Origin: Oncomelania hupensis
Lineage: Eukaryota > Mollusca > Gastropoda > Littorinimorpha > Pomatiopsidae
Direction: 5' to 3'
NCBI GenBank assembly: GCA_036898135.1
Contig: CM072517.1
Coordinates: 61,462,960-61,526,959, forward strand
Length of the DNA: 64,000 bases
The translations under genes were made by a program, and so were the position numbers. Each line of letters begins with the position of its first letter. The first letter of the stretch is position 1. The notes beneath the pieces are model-generated. The model saw nothing but the letters and a program-made list of their open reading frames with translations, was not told where the DNA came from and did not search any database. Below, in pieces: positions 53,582-64,000 of the stretch.

Positions 53582-56199
53582 CTATCCTATCCCGTAACTC
53601 GGGGGTCGTAGGGGCACCACAGTTGATCGTTTAACCAGCATAAACAATCTTTCCCTGTCCTCAGCATCCCTGATTATTTCGCTAAGTGTCAAACCAGTCC
53701 ATTCTCGAATGTTGTCCTCCCACCTCTTTTTCGGTCTACCTCTTCTTCTACCTTCTTGCACTGTGCCTTGCAGGATGGTCTTTGCAAGACCTGGTGATCT
53801 GGTGACGTGGCCATACCATCGGAGTTTACGTTTTTTCACCACTGTGAGCAGGTCCTCATGTTGTCCAATGGCTTGTGTGATGGTCTGTCGGACTTCGTCT
53901 TTGGTGATGTGCTGGGTATAGTAAATGCCCAGAAGTCTTCGGTAGCACATCATCTCCATGCTTTGTATTCTTCGTTGTAGATCTGCTGTGAGGGTCCATG
54001 TTTCGCAAGCATATAGGAAGATGGAGATGACAAGGGAGCGCAGCAGTTTTACCTTGGAATGTAGACTGAAGGTCCTGTCTGTCCAAATTGGCTTCAACTC
54101 GCCATGGCAGCAGTTCTTTGTGCGATCCTGGAGAAGACTTCCTGTCGGGACCCATTGTCTGATACAATGGACCCTAAATATTTGAAGCTATGCACTGTGT
54201 TGAGGGATTGGCCTTGGACTTTGATGCCATTGGTGTTGTTGGTCATCATTTTTGTCTTCTCTGCACTTATTTCCATTCCATAGGCTCTGGAGGTGGTGTC
54301 AAGCCTCTGTACCAGCTGTTCAAGTTCTTGTTCCTCTACGGCCAATAAATCAATGTCATCCGCAAAACGAACTTGGAGATTGCTCTTCCCCCTATGCTGA
54401 CTGTGCATACAGATCTGCACGGGCATCTGACATGATGCGCTCTAGGAAGATGTTGAAGAGAGTTGGAGAGAGTATGTATCCCTGACGCACACCGATTGTT
54501 GTTCTGAACCAGTTTCTGATGGCGCTGTTGTGGAGGACTGCACTGGTAGCCTTGTCATACAGGCTTTTGATGACTTCAATAATTTTAGGGCTGGTGTTGT
54601 ACACTCTCATGGTTGCCCACAGACCTGCATGCCAGACTCGGTCAAACGCCTTTTTGAAGTCTACGAACACATGATAGAGATGTTGTTGGTGCTGTAGGTA
54701 TTTCTCGCAGATTATTCTGAGGTTGAAAATCTGTTCAATGGTACTTCGCCCTGCCCTGAATCCTGCGTGTTCTTCAGCTATGATTTGTTCAGGTTGGGGT
54801 TTTAACTTGTTGAGTATTATTTTTAGGAGGACCTTGCTGGGATGGCTGATGAGTCTGATGGTGCGGTAATTTTCACATTCCTGAATGTTACCTTTTTTGG
54901 GAAGAGTGATGACAAGCGACTTGGTCCATGGTGTAGGCCACTCCCCACTTTGCCAGATTTTGTTACAGATAATGGTGAGTGCGTCAATCATCGCTTCTCC
55001 TCCTGCTTGAAGCAGTTCAGCGGGTATGTTGTCCATTCCCCTGACTTCGCATTCTTCAGCGATTGCACAGCTGCCTCAACTTCCTCTTGGAGAATTGGGA
55101 GGATTTCTTCTTCTTTTCTGTTCTCAGGACATGTAGAACTGATGGGTCTCCATCTGGTGTGTGGTTGGAAAGGTCAGAGCAGTACTCTGTCCATCTGTCC
55201 AAGACTTCTTGTTCTTCTGTAAGGCATATGCCAGACTTGCTTTGGATCGTGGAGACCTTGGGCTGTTTAACACTTGTCAGCCGCTTCACATTCTGGTAGG
55301 CTTTCTCGCTGTTGTTCTTGTTAAGACTGTTCTCTATATCCTGGCATTGATCTTCTATCCAGTTCTCCTTTGCTGTGCGCATGCCTTTTCGGATGCCATT
55401 GTTGATTTTTCGGTAGGCATCAGCTCCCTGTGAGGTGTTCTTTTTCTTTTTCATCTCTCTTCGTTTGTTACACAGATCCAAAAGTTCAGGTGTGATCCAC
55501 AGCTTCTTCTTTGAACTTCAGTCCAGTGCACTTTGCTGTGTTTACTCTCTTCAAGTGGAGCCGGAAAGACATCATCACGAGATCGTGGTCACTTCCGATG
55601 TCTGCTCCTGGAAAATTGCGTGTCCTGCCAATGTTGATGCTTGATCGGAAGCGTTTCTTGACCATGATGTAGTCGATCTGGTTGTAATGCTCCCCGCCAG
55701 GACTGTGCCATATCCTTCGTCTGGAATTTTGTGGAGACCAAGCGTGTTTGCCAGTGTCAGATTGTTGTATCTGGCAAACTATAAGAGTCTCATACCCCTA
55801 CCATTTGTGTGGCTTTTACAGTGGGGCCCACATGTGTCTCCCCAGTTGTGGTGCGCATCTTGGCCAACCTTGGCATTCCAGTCGTCTTCCACTATGACTG
55901 TGTCCTTCTTCGGCACTTGGTCGAGGACAGCCTATAGATTTTCATAGAAATCCTCCACTTCGCTGTCGTCATAGTCTGAGGTTGGGGCATAGGCCTGGAT
56001 GATCGTGATGTTGAAAGGGGCTGCTCTCAGACGGATGGTAATGCGTCTACTGGAGACTGGGCGGTAACCCATGAGAGTGGCTATAATGTTCTTGTAGACC
56101 AAGAATCCAATGCCGTGTTCGTGCATGTCATCTCTCCCGCTGAAATAAAGCTTGTGGCCTTTGTCGGTCGTTGTTTCACCTATGCCTTTTCAGCGCAGT
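53582..56199 (-). pseudogene. RTE LINE ORF, minus-oriented part of copy f/g
   Basis: From the C-terminus leftward: GRRRGRPKKRWEDNI and LRWYGHVTRSPG (53582-54097), FADDIDLLA (near 54350), VDFKKAFDRVWHAG and VRQGYILSP (54392-55036), the linker SKSGICLTEEQEVLDRWTEY (55056-55481), and endonuclease pieces HEHGIGFLVYKN and FNITIIQAYAPTSDYD (55932-56126). It has several frameshifts and the deletion near 55516. At 55841 it keeps a tgg codon where copy c has the TGA stop. Confidence 0.9.
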
Positions 56200-56722
56200 G
56201 GGTTCGGGCACTGATTAGAATAGAGCCAACGTTTCCCGACGTGTCGTAAGAGGCGACTAACAGGGGTGATGTCAGCACGGCATCACTGGGCGAAAGTCTT
56301 GTACACAGAAGTCACCGGCCAGGATGGAGGAACCTCATGTTACTACAGGTTCAACGACCACGTGCTCGGGGCCAAGGCGAGCCCCACTTTATTCGTGGAT
56401 ATGGGCTGTGGCCAACTGCCTGGAGAGGATTGGGCCCTGCCAGGTCTTTCTTGCCCAAGACAAACTGCATGATGAATAAAACCATTTACTCCATACTTGA
56501 TCGGTCGTCGCCCGGGTCATCAATGACCGCGCCTTCCGTTGGCCACAAGGATGGAGTTGATAAGTGTGCTACTAAAGGACAACTTAACAAGATCCGCACC
56601 AGAAATAACATCGTCATAGGAACCTGGAATGTCAGGACCCTAAATGCGGAGGTAAAATTAGAAGAACTGGCCCACAAGCTGGACCACTATCGATGGAACG
56701 TTTCAGGGATCAGCAAACTGCG
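56200..56722 (+). pseudogene. RTE LINE 5' end, inverted part of copy f/g
   Basis: Begins gggttcgggcactg like the 5' end of copy c, includes the conserved 68-codon upstream frame (56266-56472), then the main ORF start through KIRTRNNIVIGTWNVRTL and ISKLRC, where the inversion joint with the duplicated target follows. Confidence 0.9.
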
Positions 56723-56734
56723 CTGTCGGACTTC

Positions 56735-56860
56735 GTTGTTGGTGATGTCCTGGGTATAGGAAATGCCCAGAAATCTTCTGTAGCACCTCATCTCCATGCA
56801 TTGTATTATTCGTTGTAGATCTGCTGTGAGGGTCCAAGTTTCGCAAGCGTATAGGAAGAT
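56735..56860 (-). pseudogene. RTE LINE fragment (copy e, part 3) at minisatellite edge
   Basis: Continues copy e after the f/g insertion (gttgttggtgatgtcctggg) and ends at gtataggaagat, where minisatellite sequence acatccctgtg begins. This is the 5'-truncation point of copy e. Confidence 0.88.
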
Positions 56861-57030
56861 ACATCCCTGTGTTAATTAATAAGACTTCGTTATGGAACCA
56901 ACAACGCATCCACTATGTGAATAAGTAATTGTTATGAATCCAAGAATACATTACTGTGTAAACAAGTCATTGTTATGAAACCAAGAATACATCACTGTGT
57001 CAATGAATCATTGTTATGAAACCAAGAATA
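56861..57030. repeat. 41-bp minisatellite, locus 2
   Basis: Four units (catcactgtgtcaatgaatc, attgttatgaaaccaagaata and variants). The junction with RTE at the left is the same as at 62811. Confidence 0.9.
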
Positions 57031-57743
57031 CTATCAGTAGTTGATTCAGCCCCGATGCTTGAAATCCTGATAGGTGTAACTCAGATTTGTTTATCCACGC
57101 AACCCGTTCAATCATCAACAAGTCAGGAGTCGTCGTATGAAGTTTTCCACTTTTATTCAGCACACATCAACAACTGCATACAATTGCTCAATCGCTTTTT
57201 CCACTCTACAATTCTCAACTTTGAACTTTCCACTTTTTACAACTTTCTCAACTCTAATACAACAGCTCTCTCTACTTTCAACTCTCTCTAAAAAAAACAC
57301 CTTTTGAAACAGTGCGGCACTATATATATATATACTCTCTCTAAACTCCAGAAAGATCGAGAAAACCCCCCAACGTGACACACCTCAACAAATCAGAATT
57401 AATTTCATCATCACTGTCTCACGTCAAACAACCCTATTTGGCATGGAAACTTCCATGGTTACCACTAGAACTATCCATACGCTTCGATCGATAGTAAACA
57501 ACTAATTCTCGAAAATTCTCAAATAATATCGACCAACTAAAAACACCAACGTTATACAAAGCTTCTTCTAATAACAACGCAAAATCAAATCAAAGATAAA
57601 TACACTCTATTACTGCATGCGTTGCAAAATAAAATGAACAGATCTATCGCGCGCGTCACACACGCAAGCCTACCATTGCACGCGCTTCACACATAATATC
57701 GTGCGCATTTCACACGCACCATCATGCGCGTCTCAACGTAACA
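57031..57743 (-). mobile_element. LTR family A, reverse orientation (copy 4, 3' end clipped)
   Basis: Reverse complement of LTR A. The right end is cgtaaca (complement of tgttacg) at 57743. The left end begins ctatcagtagttgattcagc, lacking about the last 30 bases, and abuts the minisatellite. A TATA-like tatatatatata lies near 57321 in the core. It is joined directly to gypsy pol at 57744 without an identifiable duplication. Confidence 0.82.
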
Positions 57744-59410
57744 CAGTCTACCAAGTAGAGGTAAACGGGAGAGCCCGATACCACCACATCAATCTCCTCA
57801 AGAAATACACGGACCGACCAGCGACCCCCAGCACTCACAACTTGCTAGCCATCGCCATCGCGGAAGAAGGAGAAAGCATGGAGACCAATGCAGTAGAGTA
57901 TCCCCTGCACTCCAAAGAAACCCACAAGGACGTGATACTCAACGGAGACCTAGCCGCCAAACAGCAACAGCAAGTACTACAGGCCATTCGACAACATCAG
58001 ACTGTGCTCACAGACCGACCAGGGAGGACAGACCTCGTCGAAGTAACCTTAACGGTGACCGACCCAACACCCGTCCGCCAGAAACTCTACCCGATGCCAC
58101 TGTCGCAGCAGCGAGCCATCAAGGAAGAGATAGACACCTTACTGGCAGCCGGAATCATCTCAGTGTCTACTTCACCCTACAGTGCAGGCACGGTGTTGTT
58201 GCGAAAACCCAACGGAGAGCATCGACTGTGCATAGACTTCAGACTGTTGAATGCCGTAACGCAGTTCCAGCCAGAGCCACTCCCGGACCAGACAGACCTA
58301 TTTGCCAAGCTACAGCGAGCGAAGTACTTCTCACGCATCGACCTCAGCAAAGGATACTATCATATACCAGTACAACCGCAAGTCCGAAAGTACCTAGCGT
58401 TTAGCACTATGAAAGGACACTTCGAGTTCAATGTACTTCCATTCGGCCTCCACAACGCACCCAGCATCTTCAGCGCCATGATGCGGAAACTCCTGGCACC
58501 CCTGAGCAGCGAGCACCTACACGCGTTTATGGACGACATCCTCATCGCATCACCTACGTGGGAGGAACATGTCACGCTCCTACAACAACTACTCGCCCGC
58601 CTCAGAGACACTGGATTGACGGCAAGACCCACCAAGTGTCAGATTGGATTCACGGAATTAGAATTCCTGGGACACACCATAAGTCAAGATAACCTGCGAC
58701 CGGTAGAAAAGACCGTGAAACGCCTACTCGACGCTCCTAGGCCCAAGACCAAAAAGGAAGTGCAGTCGTTTCTAGGACTCTGCGGCTTCTACCAGAAGTT
58801 CATCCCCAACTACAACAGCATCGCCTTGCCACTGACAAATGGAACCCGGAAAATCGCCCCGGACAAAGTCGTATGGACAGCAGAATGCAAGACAGCATTC
58901 CAAACACTCAAGGACAAAATGACATCGGCGCCAGTACTCCACCTACCCGATTTGACTCAGCCCTTCGTTCTTCGCACCGACGCCAGTGACTTAGGACTCG
59001 GAGCAGTACTGCTACAGCGCGACCCCAAGAATGCAGATACGCTATTCCCTGTCGCCTACGCCAGCAGAAAACTGAGACCCGCCGAAACCCACTACGCCAC
59101 GTCGGAGAAGGAATGCCTTGGACTAGTCTGGGCCATACAGAAATTTCAACTCTACCTGTATGGGACCCACTTCACAGTACAGGTTGACCATCAATCACTA
59201 TCGTTCCTGGCCGCCTTCAAATCCTTGAACTCTCGCCTGATGCGATGGGCACTCACCCTTCAGGCATACTCATTCCAAATCGAGTACATCCCCGGCAAAG
59301 AGAACCACGGAGCCGACTACCTCAGTCGCCATCTCGTGGAGGACACAGCCGCTGTCGCCAACCCAACACAACTAAGGGCCACAGCACCAGAATTCGTCCC
59401 CGTCCAGTAA
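57744..59410 (+). pseudogene. Gmr1-like gypsy pol: integrase C-terminal remnant, RT, RNase H
   Basis: The frame enters with VYQVEVNGRARYHHINLLKK, the type of sequence at the C-terminal end of gypsy integrases, then a linker, then RT: CIDFRLLNAVT, FSRIDLSKGYYHIPV, VLPFGLHNAPSIF and catalytic FMDD (HAFMDDILIAS, near 58530). The connection (QSFLGLCGFYQKFIPNY) is followed by RNase H (RTDASDLGLGAVLLQ, SEKECLGLVWAI, VDHQSLSFL, GADYLSRHL). The ORF ends at 59410, 170 bases before the LTR, with no integrase after RNase H. This PR-IN-RT-RH order is that of Gmr1-type Ty3/gypsy elements. Its 5' part is missing, cut at 57743 by LTR A, so the copy is dead despite an intact 550-codon frame. Confidence 0.88.
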
Positions 59411-59581
59411 AACCCTGTCACTATTGTCCATAGCTAGCTACCTGTCACAACATTGCAGCTCAGGTAGAGCAACTTAACTAGTTTGTAAATAGGACCCTAG
59501 GATAGTACAGTGATAAACTAAGCTCTGTAGTAGAAAAAGGTCGAATCCAGTAGTCATCGCCTTTTTTCAGTTGAGGGAGCC
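59411..59581 (+). other. gypsy 3' untranslated region with polypurine tract
   Basis: Short non-coding segment. Ends cagttgagggagc just before the LTR start, a fitting plus-strand primer site. Confidence 0.6.
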
Positions 59582-61089
59582 TGTCACAAGCAGACCCGTT
59601 TACCCCGCGCTATTTGAGCCTTTGCTTGTTTAGCAATAGTAAAACTTAGAAGGTTACTGTAGTCTATCGCAGACGATTAAGGTATAACTGATGTGTACAC
59701 ACACACTGCGAGCTGACGCGAGCCGTTTAGTGACATCATCGCGGTCTACGATCGAGTTTTGAACTTTATATCCACTTAGATTGTTTCAGCCAATCGGGAC
59801 ACAGGTAGAGGGTTAGAACCAGTTCTGGCTGATTCAGTCCAAGCCTAGTATAGGTCAGTTGTGTGGAAAGCTCTGAGCAGTACACAGTTACCCTCGAGCA
59901 GAGAAATATCTCCACTGATAGAACAGGGAAGCAGTGTTTGTTGAATTTTTGAATTCAATCAAGTAGCCACGGGCCTGACATTGTCGAACAGGTAAATGAA
60001 CATACTTCTGTTTCATCGTGATGTATTTATATTATTGTTAAATTATGTTTGTGGAATTTGCTATGTATAGAATTGAACTGTTAGTCCGAATTTGCCTTAC
60101 TATGTGGCGAAGCCGAACACGTGTCAAGCACGACCGGTTTTGACGCCATGTTGTATACCTGACGGAACCACTGTTGTTTAACCTATATGTATGCTTGCAG
60201 ACCAGTGGCTGTACCAGTGAATGTTTATAATAGTATTAATTCTTTATGTGTATAGTTAGCCATGATTTATAGTTATGTATGTATAGGAAATTAGAGTGGA
60301 GATTCCAGTGGACCACGGACCTAGCAGAATGTTCATCGCTTATGTATAGAGATGTGGAGCTATCACTGAGGGCTACTTTGGCTTTCAGTGAGACGCTCTG
60401 CACAGACCTATTATTCAGGGTTGTGCAGAATTTCGTCTCATATGTTACAGATGAGCAGGCAGGATATCGTGAGCCCAAATCAACAGAAGAGCAGAACCTA
60501 ATCTACGATTCGAGTTGGCTGCCGAGGCATCTACAGCATCGTGCGCAGACAGCCTCAAACGTCGTACCAAAAGTCAAAGACTACACGACGACCCAGCATG
60601 TACCAGAAGCTACCTCAACGCAGTGCTTCAAACACGCAATACTTCAGTTAAGTGCCCAGGAAACAGTGCACTAAAACTGTAGCAAAAGGACCACAGTACT
60701 CCACTCTTCATGAACACTAGTATCCAGTGCCCTATGAAGAATAAGTAGCTGCCTAGACTATCAGCGAGCGAACCATTCGCATTGACAATTGAACTTTTAA
60801 GTTAGATTCGTACTTCGAAGATCGTGTATAGAGTAGAAGAAATAAATTGACTGTTATCAAGTGGCTGGACTACATATGATTCATAGCCGTGTGAAAGCTA
60901 GTGTGACAGTGATCTTTTACCATTTTTCTATCTATTTCTGTACTCCAGCCTTAACACAGACCGAGCTAAACAAATAAATGTATTAAAGTAATTCACCGGG
61001 TGACTCACTAGCGGTCCCCATAGAATAGACGTGAAGGTTGCAGCATTCCATTGTGCAGAGCCCAGCAACAATAAAAAAAAACCGTTACA
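59582..61089 (+). mobile_element. 3' LTR of Gmr1-like gypsy element, family B (copy 4)
   Basis: 1508 bp, tgtcacaagc to cgttaca, following pol. Colinear with copies 1 and 3 but clearly more diverged from copy 3 than copy 2 is. Contains a 131-codon plus frame (60279-60674) that is not conserved as protein among the copies. Confidence 0.88.
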
Positions 61090-61846
61090 CATAGCCAGGA
61101 TGACGTCGGTAGCTCTGGTGGACTGCAATAGTGATACCTCGAAGAATTTGCTGTAATAGTCAACAATGAGTAAGAACTGTTTCTCCCATGGCAATGACGG
61201 CACTTCGTGGTGAATCAAAGGCTCTTTCTGTTGCGCATTCTGATACTGGTTGCAGATTACGCATGTGGCCGCTAGGTTGACGATTTGTGCTGACATTCCC
61301 GGCCAGAAAAACACCTCTCTGGCAGTTGCCAAGCATTTATCACGTCCGAGGTGACCTTGATGTAGCCGTTGCAGCATGTCGCGTTGCAGCATCTTGGGGA
61401 CTATGAGCTGCTCTCCTTTGAACAGCAAGCCGTTACTCTCGCTCAGTTCGTCCTGAAAACCTGTGTACACTCTGATGTTTTCAGGGACATTCTTCTTGCT
61501 GTCTGGCCAACCTTCCTGGACAAAGTGTTTGAGCGTTTGCAGCGTTGCATCATTTGCCGTTTCTTGTCGAAATAGTTCAAGCTTTTTATCCGATATAGGC
61601 AGACTGTCGACAATGAGATGTACCTGAGCCTCCCAGTCGTTGCTTGTTGGCGACTGCGTTGGTAGCGCTGCCCTGGACAGCGCATCTGACACGTGCATCT
61701 CTCTGCCAGCCTTGTACACCAATTCAACTTCGTACTTCATCAGACGAAACAGTATTCTCTGAAGTCTTGGAGGCGCAGCTGACAAAGGCTTCTTGAGGAT
61801 TGATTCTAGAGGTTTGTGGTCACTTTCTACAGTAACTGGGCGTCCG
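61090..61846 (-). pseudogene. Second gypsy family: RNase H end, integrase zinc finger and start of core
   Basis: Minus-strand frame: MKYEVELVYKAGREMHVSDALSR (end of RNase H), linker, LHQGHLGRDKC with CVICNQ (the H-H-C-C integrase zinc finger), then FLLIVDYYSKFFEV with the first catalytic Asp. The RH-to-IN order is the classical gypsy arrangement, unlike the Gmr1-like family beside it. The second and third catalytic residues are missing, and the frame runs into LTR B at 61089. Function lost. Confidence 0.85.
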
Positions 61847-62470
61847 TCTCATATGTTACAGACGAGCAGGCGGGTTATCGTTATCGAATAGAACCTAATC
61901 TACGATTCGAGTTGGCTGCCGAGGCATCTATAGCATCGAGCGCAGATAGCCAACCCGTCTAACACAAGCAACGACAACACAGAGTGTCGTAGAAACTACC
62001 TCAACGCAGCGCTTCAACCATGAAACCTATCAGTTAAGTGCCCAGGAAACAATGCACTAAAACTGTATCAAAAGGACCACAGTAGTCCACTATTCATGAA
62101 CGCTAGTAGCCAGTGCCCTATGAAAAAAGTAGCTGCCTAGATTATAAGCGAGCGAACCATTCGCATTGACAATTGAACTTTTAAGTTAGATTCGTACTTC
62201 GAAGATGGTATATAGAGTAGAAGAAATAAATGTGTGATTTTGACTGTTATCAAGTGGCTGGACTACATATGATTCATAGCCGTGTGACAGTGATCTTTTA
62301 CCATTTTTCTATCTATCTCTGTACCCCAGCCTTAACACAGACCGAGCTAAACAAATAAATGTATTAAAGTAATTCAACGGGTGACTCACTAGCGGTCCCC
62401 ATAGAATGTGACGTGAAGGTTACTGCATTCCATTGTGCAGAGCCCAGCAACAATAAAACCCCACGTCACA
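61847..62470 (+). mobile_element. LTR family B, 3' part (copy 5)
   Basis: Begins mid-LTR at gtctcatatgttacagacga (equivalent to about 60435) and ends cgtcaca at 62470. The next bases, cagtg, belong to RTE copy i. The 5' half is missing. Confidence 0.85.
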
Positions 62471-62811
62471 CAGTGTCAAACCAGTCCATTCTCGAATGTT
62501 GTCTTCCCACCTCTTTTTGTCTCACTCTTCTTCTGCCTCCTTGCACCGTGCCTTGCAGGATGGTTTTTGCAAGGCCTGATGCTCTGGTGACGTGGCCATA
62601 CCATCGGAGTTTCCGTTTCTTTACCAATGTGAGCATGTCATCATGTTGTCCAATGGCTTGTGTGATCGTCTGTCTGACTTCGTTGTTGGCGATGTGCTGG
62701 GTATAGGAAATGCCCAGAAGTCTTCTGTAGCACCTCATCTCCATGCTTTGTATTCTTAGTTGTAGATCATTCTGCTGTGAGGGTCCATGCTTCGCAAGCG
62801 TATAGGAAGAT
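62471..62811 (-). pseudogene. RTE LINE fragment (copy i), sister of copy e without its insertions
   Basis: RTE C-terminal region from cagtgtcaaaccagtccatt to gtataggaagat, where the minisatellite starts, exactly as in copy e. At 62670-62681 it has the uninterrupted target ctgtctgacttc into which copy f/g inserted at the other locus. A few indels (near 62518, 62768) break the frame. Confidence 0.9.
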
Positions 62812-63018
62812 ACATCACTGTGTTAATTAATAAGACATCGCTAAGAGAAACCATCAATGCATCACTGTGTGAATAAGTAATTGTTATGAAACCAAGAATA
62901 CATCACTGTGTGAATAAGTCATTGTTATGAAACCAAGAATAAATCACTGTGTTAATGAGTAATTGTTATGAAACCTAGAAAACATCACTGTGTCAATAAG
63001 TCATCGTTATAATACCAG
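62812..63018. repeat. 41-bp minisatellite, locus 3
   Basis: Five units, closest to those of locus 2, with the same RTE junction (ggaagatacatcactgtgtt). Confidence 0.9.
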
Positions 63019-63585
63019 CTCCGAGATCTTCTCAAGGGGCTGGTAGAAATCGGGATTCAATAGGCCAGTTTCCTAATAAACAGTCGATCAGCTGACCAAA
63101 GGACAGCCTGCAGGATCCAGCACACTGTCAAAGCCTTGGGACCACTGAACCACCCTGACCTGGTTGTAGGACTAACGCGTCTGAATTTTACGTGAGCCTA
63201 TTGCTTGCCCTTATGACATAACAGAGAGGGGCCGGGGTCTTTAACTTGCAACTGTGGTGACACGGGGAAGACAGTGTGACGGGCAGGGCAGAGAGTGTGG
63301 CGTAAGGGTGGTGGAGATAAATTGAACGACCGTATAAAGAGTCATTACAGAAAGTCGAATCCAGTAATTAAAAAAAATATATGTAATCAATTTGAAAGGA
63401 ACTCTTCATTAGGAACACTGACAAATAAAATCCTGTTCCGAGAACCGGTATGTGTAACTTACTGTTGATCTCATTTGTGCCGTTTATGTTAACTGTTCAC
63501 TGTTGAGGCAAATTATTATTTCTGTCTTTACATTCCAACATATTAGTATTTCAATGTTTTGATTTCGTTTTATTTTATTTTTATT
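63019..63585. other. Unassigned DNA
   Basis: No gene or repeat recognised. I checked the minus strand for an upstream exon ending in phase 1 (signal peptide of the host gene) and saw none I could defend. Confidence 0.4.
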
Positions 63586-63589
63586 TTTC

Positions 63590-63639
63590 TTCTGTAAATC
63601 GCTATGAGCTCTAGTTAGGAAGGACGCTGTACAAATGGT

Positions 63640-63640
<1 letters not shown>
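63590..63640 (+). mobile_element. SINE-type 3' end leading into (AGT)n
   Basis: The sequence gtaaatcgctatgagctctagttaggaaggacgctgtacaaatgg has the same conserved hairpin-plus-tail layout as the element at 48530-48620, and is followed directly by agt repeats that may be its expanded tail. Confidence 0.5.
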
Positions 63641-63690
<50 letters not shown>

Positions 63691-63755
63691 CAGTAGTAGT
63701 AGTAGTAGTAGCAGTAGTAGTAGCAGTAGTAGTAGCAGTAGTAGTAGTAGCAGTA

Positions 63756-63813
<58 letters not shown>

Positions 63814-63832
63814 CAGTAGTAGTAGTAGTAAC
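63638..63832. repeat. (AGT)n microsatellite with AGC variants
   Basis: About 195 bases of agt with scattered agc and one aga unit. Translates as poly-serine; not a gene. Confidence 0.95.
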
Positions 63833-63977
63833 TATTTAATATTTAACATTTGTTGTCACAATGGACAACAGAACCCTGGTTGGAATGAATTGCCATAGAA
63901 GTTTCCATGCTGTTAAATTAATCATCGATTTGTCCATATTTTGCTTTCATTTCAATGAATGAAAGAATGAATGAATG

Positions 63978-64000
63978 ACTCTCTCTCTCTCTCTCTCTCT
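63978..64000. repeat. (CT)n microsatellite at window end
   Basis: Pure CT run cut by the window edge, preceded by a gaatgaatgaatga run. Confidence 0.9.

Larger units (their letters stand above)
53577..56722 (-). mobile_element. Near-full-length RTE LINE with inverted 5' end (copy f/g), 12-bp duplication
   Basis: Flanked by ctgtctgacttc (53565-53576) and ctgtcggacttc (56723-56734), a 12-bp target duplication with one mismatch. The minus-strand part 53577-56199 holds tail, RT and most of the endonuclease. The plus-strand part 56200-56722 holds the 5' UTR and ORF start. The two parts meet the same element coordinate (both contain aactgcgctg), so together they represent nearly the whole element, minus an internal ~190-bp deletion near 55516. 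Its frames are broken (near 54097, 54420, 55040, 55480), so it is inactive. Confidence 0.92.

Noticed and set aside
60279..60674. 131-codon plus frame in LTR B
   Set aside because: The same region in copies 1, 3 and 5 has different frames; no protein-level conservation.
63635..63898. Poly-serine frame
   Set aside because: Translation of an (AGT)n repeat.

Overview
The window is repeat-saturated animal nuclear DNA, most likely from a marine lophotrochozoan (a mollusc, perhaps a gastropod). I infer this from the mixture of RTE-, Rex1-, CR1/L2-like and zinc-tailed LINEs, BEL and Ty3/gypsy LTR elements, a degenerate Polinton-like element, tRNA-derived SINEs, long minisatellites and abundant di-/trinucleotide repeats, and from short exons with eukaryotic splice signals. 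There are no bacterial operons, no tRNA/rRNA genes and no CRISPR array. No species can be named from the sequence alone.

Host gene. One real host gene can be pieced together on the minus strand from five short exons: A 49665-49821, B 48283-48407, C 16786-16891, D 15346-15461 and E 14418-14493. They are separated by introns of 1.3 kb, 31.4 kb, 1.3 kb and 0.85 kb. All junctions are phase-compatible. Exons A+B and C+D encode two copies of the same six-cysteine, probably secreted module (C-x6/7-C-x23/32-C-x8-C-x8-C-x20/21-C), and E starts a third. Nearly all other recognisable sequence between the exons, and beyond exon A, is transposons nested in each other.

Layout. 1-1.6 kb: RTE-type LINE fragment split by a 700-bp retroposon ('R'). 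1.6-4.5 kb: microsatellites, a decayed minisatellite and a second R copy. 4.7-8.6 kb: solo LTR 'A', then a LINE 3' part split by a solo LTR 'B'. 8.7-13.2 kb: a SINE and a 3.3-kb satellite of 48- and 58-bp units carrying an 86-bp RTE insertion. 13.4-17 kb: a TA-flanked MITE, exons E, D and C, R copy 3 and microsatellites. 17.3-29.9 kb: remains of a Polinton-like element, broken by a full-length RTE LINE and by a SINE, which is itself broken by solo LTR A and a Gmr1-like gypsy element whose gag is split by a 1.86-kb DNA transposon with 9-bp target duplications. 29.9-31.9 kb: Rex1-like LINE. 32.0-43.0 kb: a complete, apparently very young BEL retrotransposon inserted in R copy 4. 43.5-48.2 kb: unassigned DNA and two RTE copies joined head to head. 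48.2-50.1 kb: exons B and A and a 41-bp-unit minisatellite. 50.1-57.0 kb: an RTE fragment broken by a TIR DNA transposon (carrying a CR1/L2-like LINE) and by a near-full-length RTE copy with an inverted 5' end. 57.0-62.5 kb: LTR A in reverse, a Gmr1-like pol (integrase remnant before RT), LTR B, another gypsy fragment, and LTR B. 62.5-64 kb: a sister copy of the RTE/minisatellite locus, and trinucleotide repeats.

How it fits together. Target-site duplications read directly from the sequence give an explicit insertion order for most of the nest. Two points may reflect the assembly rather than the genome. The segment near 27385 repeats the LTR A/LTR B junction of 22.9 kb at roughly 1-2% divergence, as expected if two haplotypes were joined. 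Loci at 50-57 kb and 62.5-63 kb look like filled and empty versions of one site.
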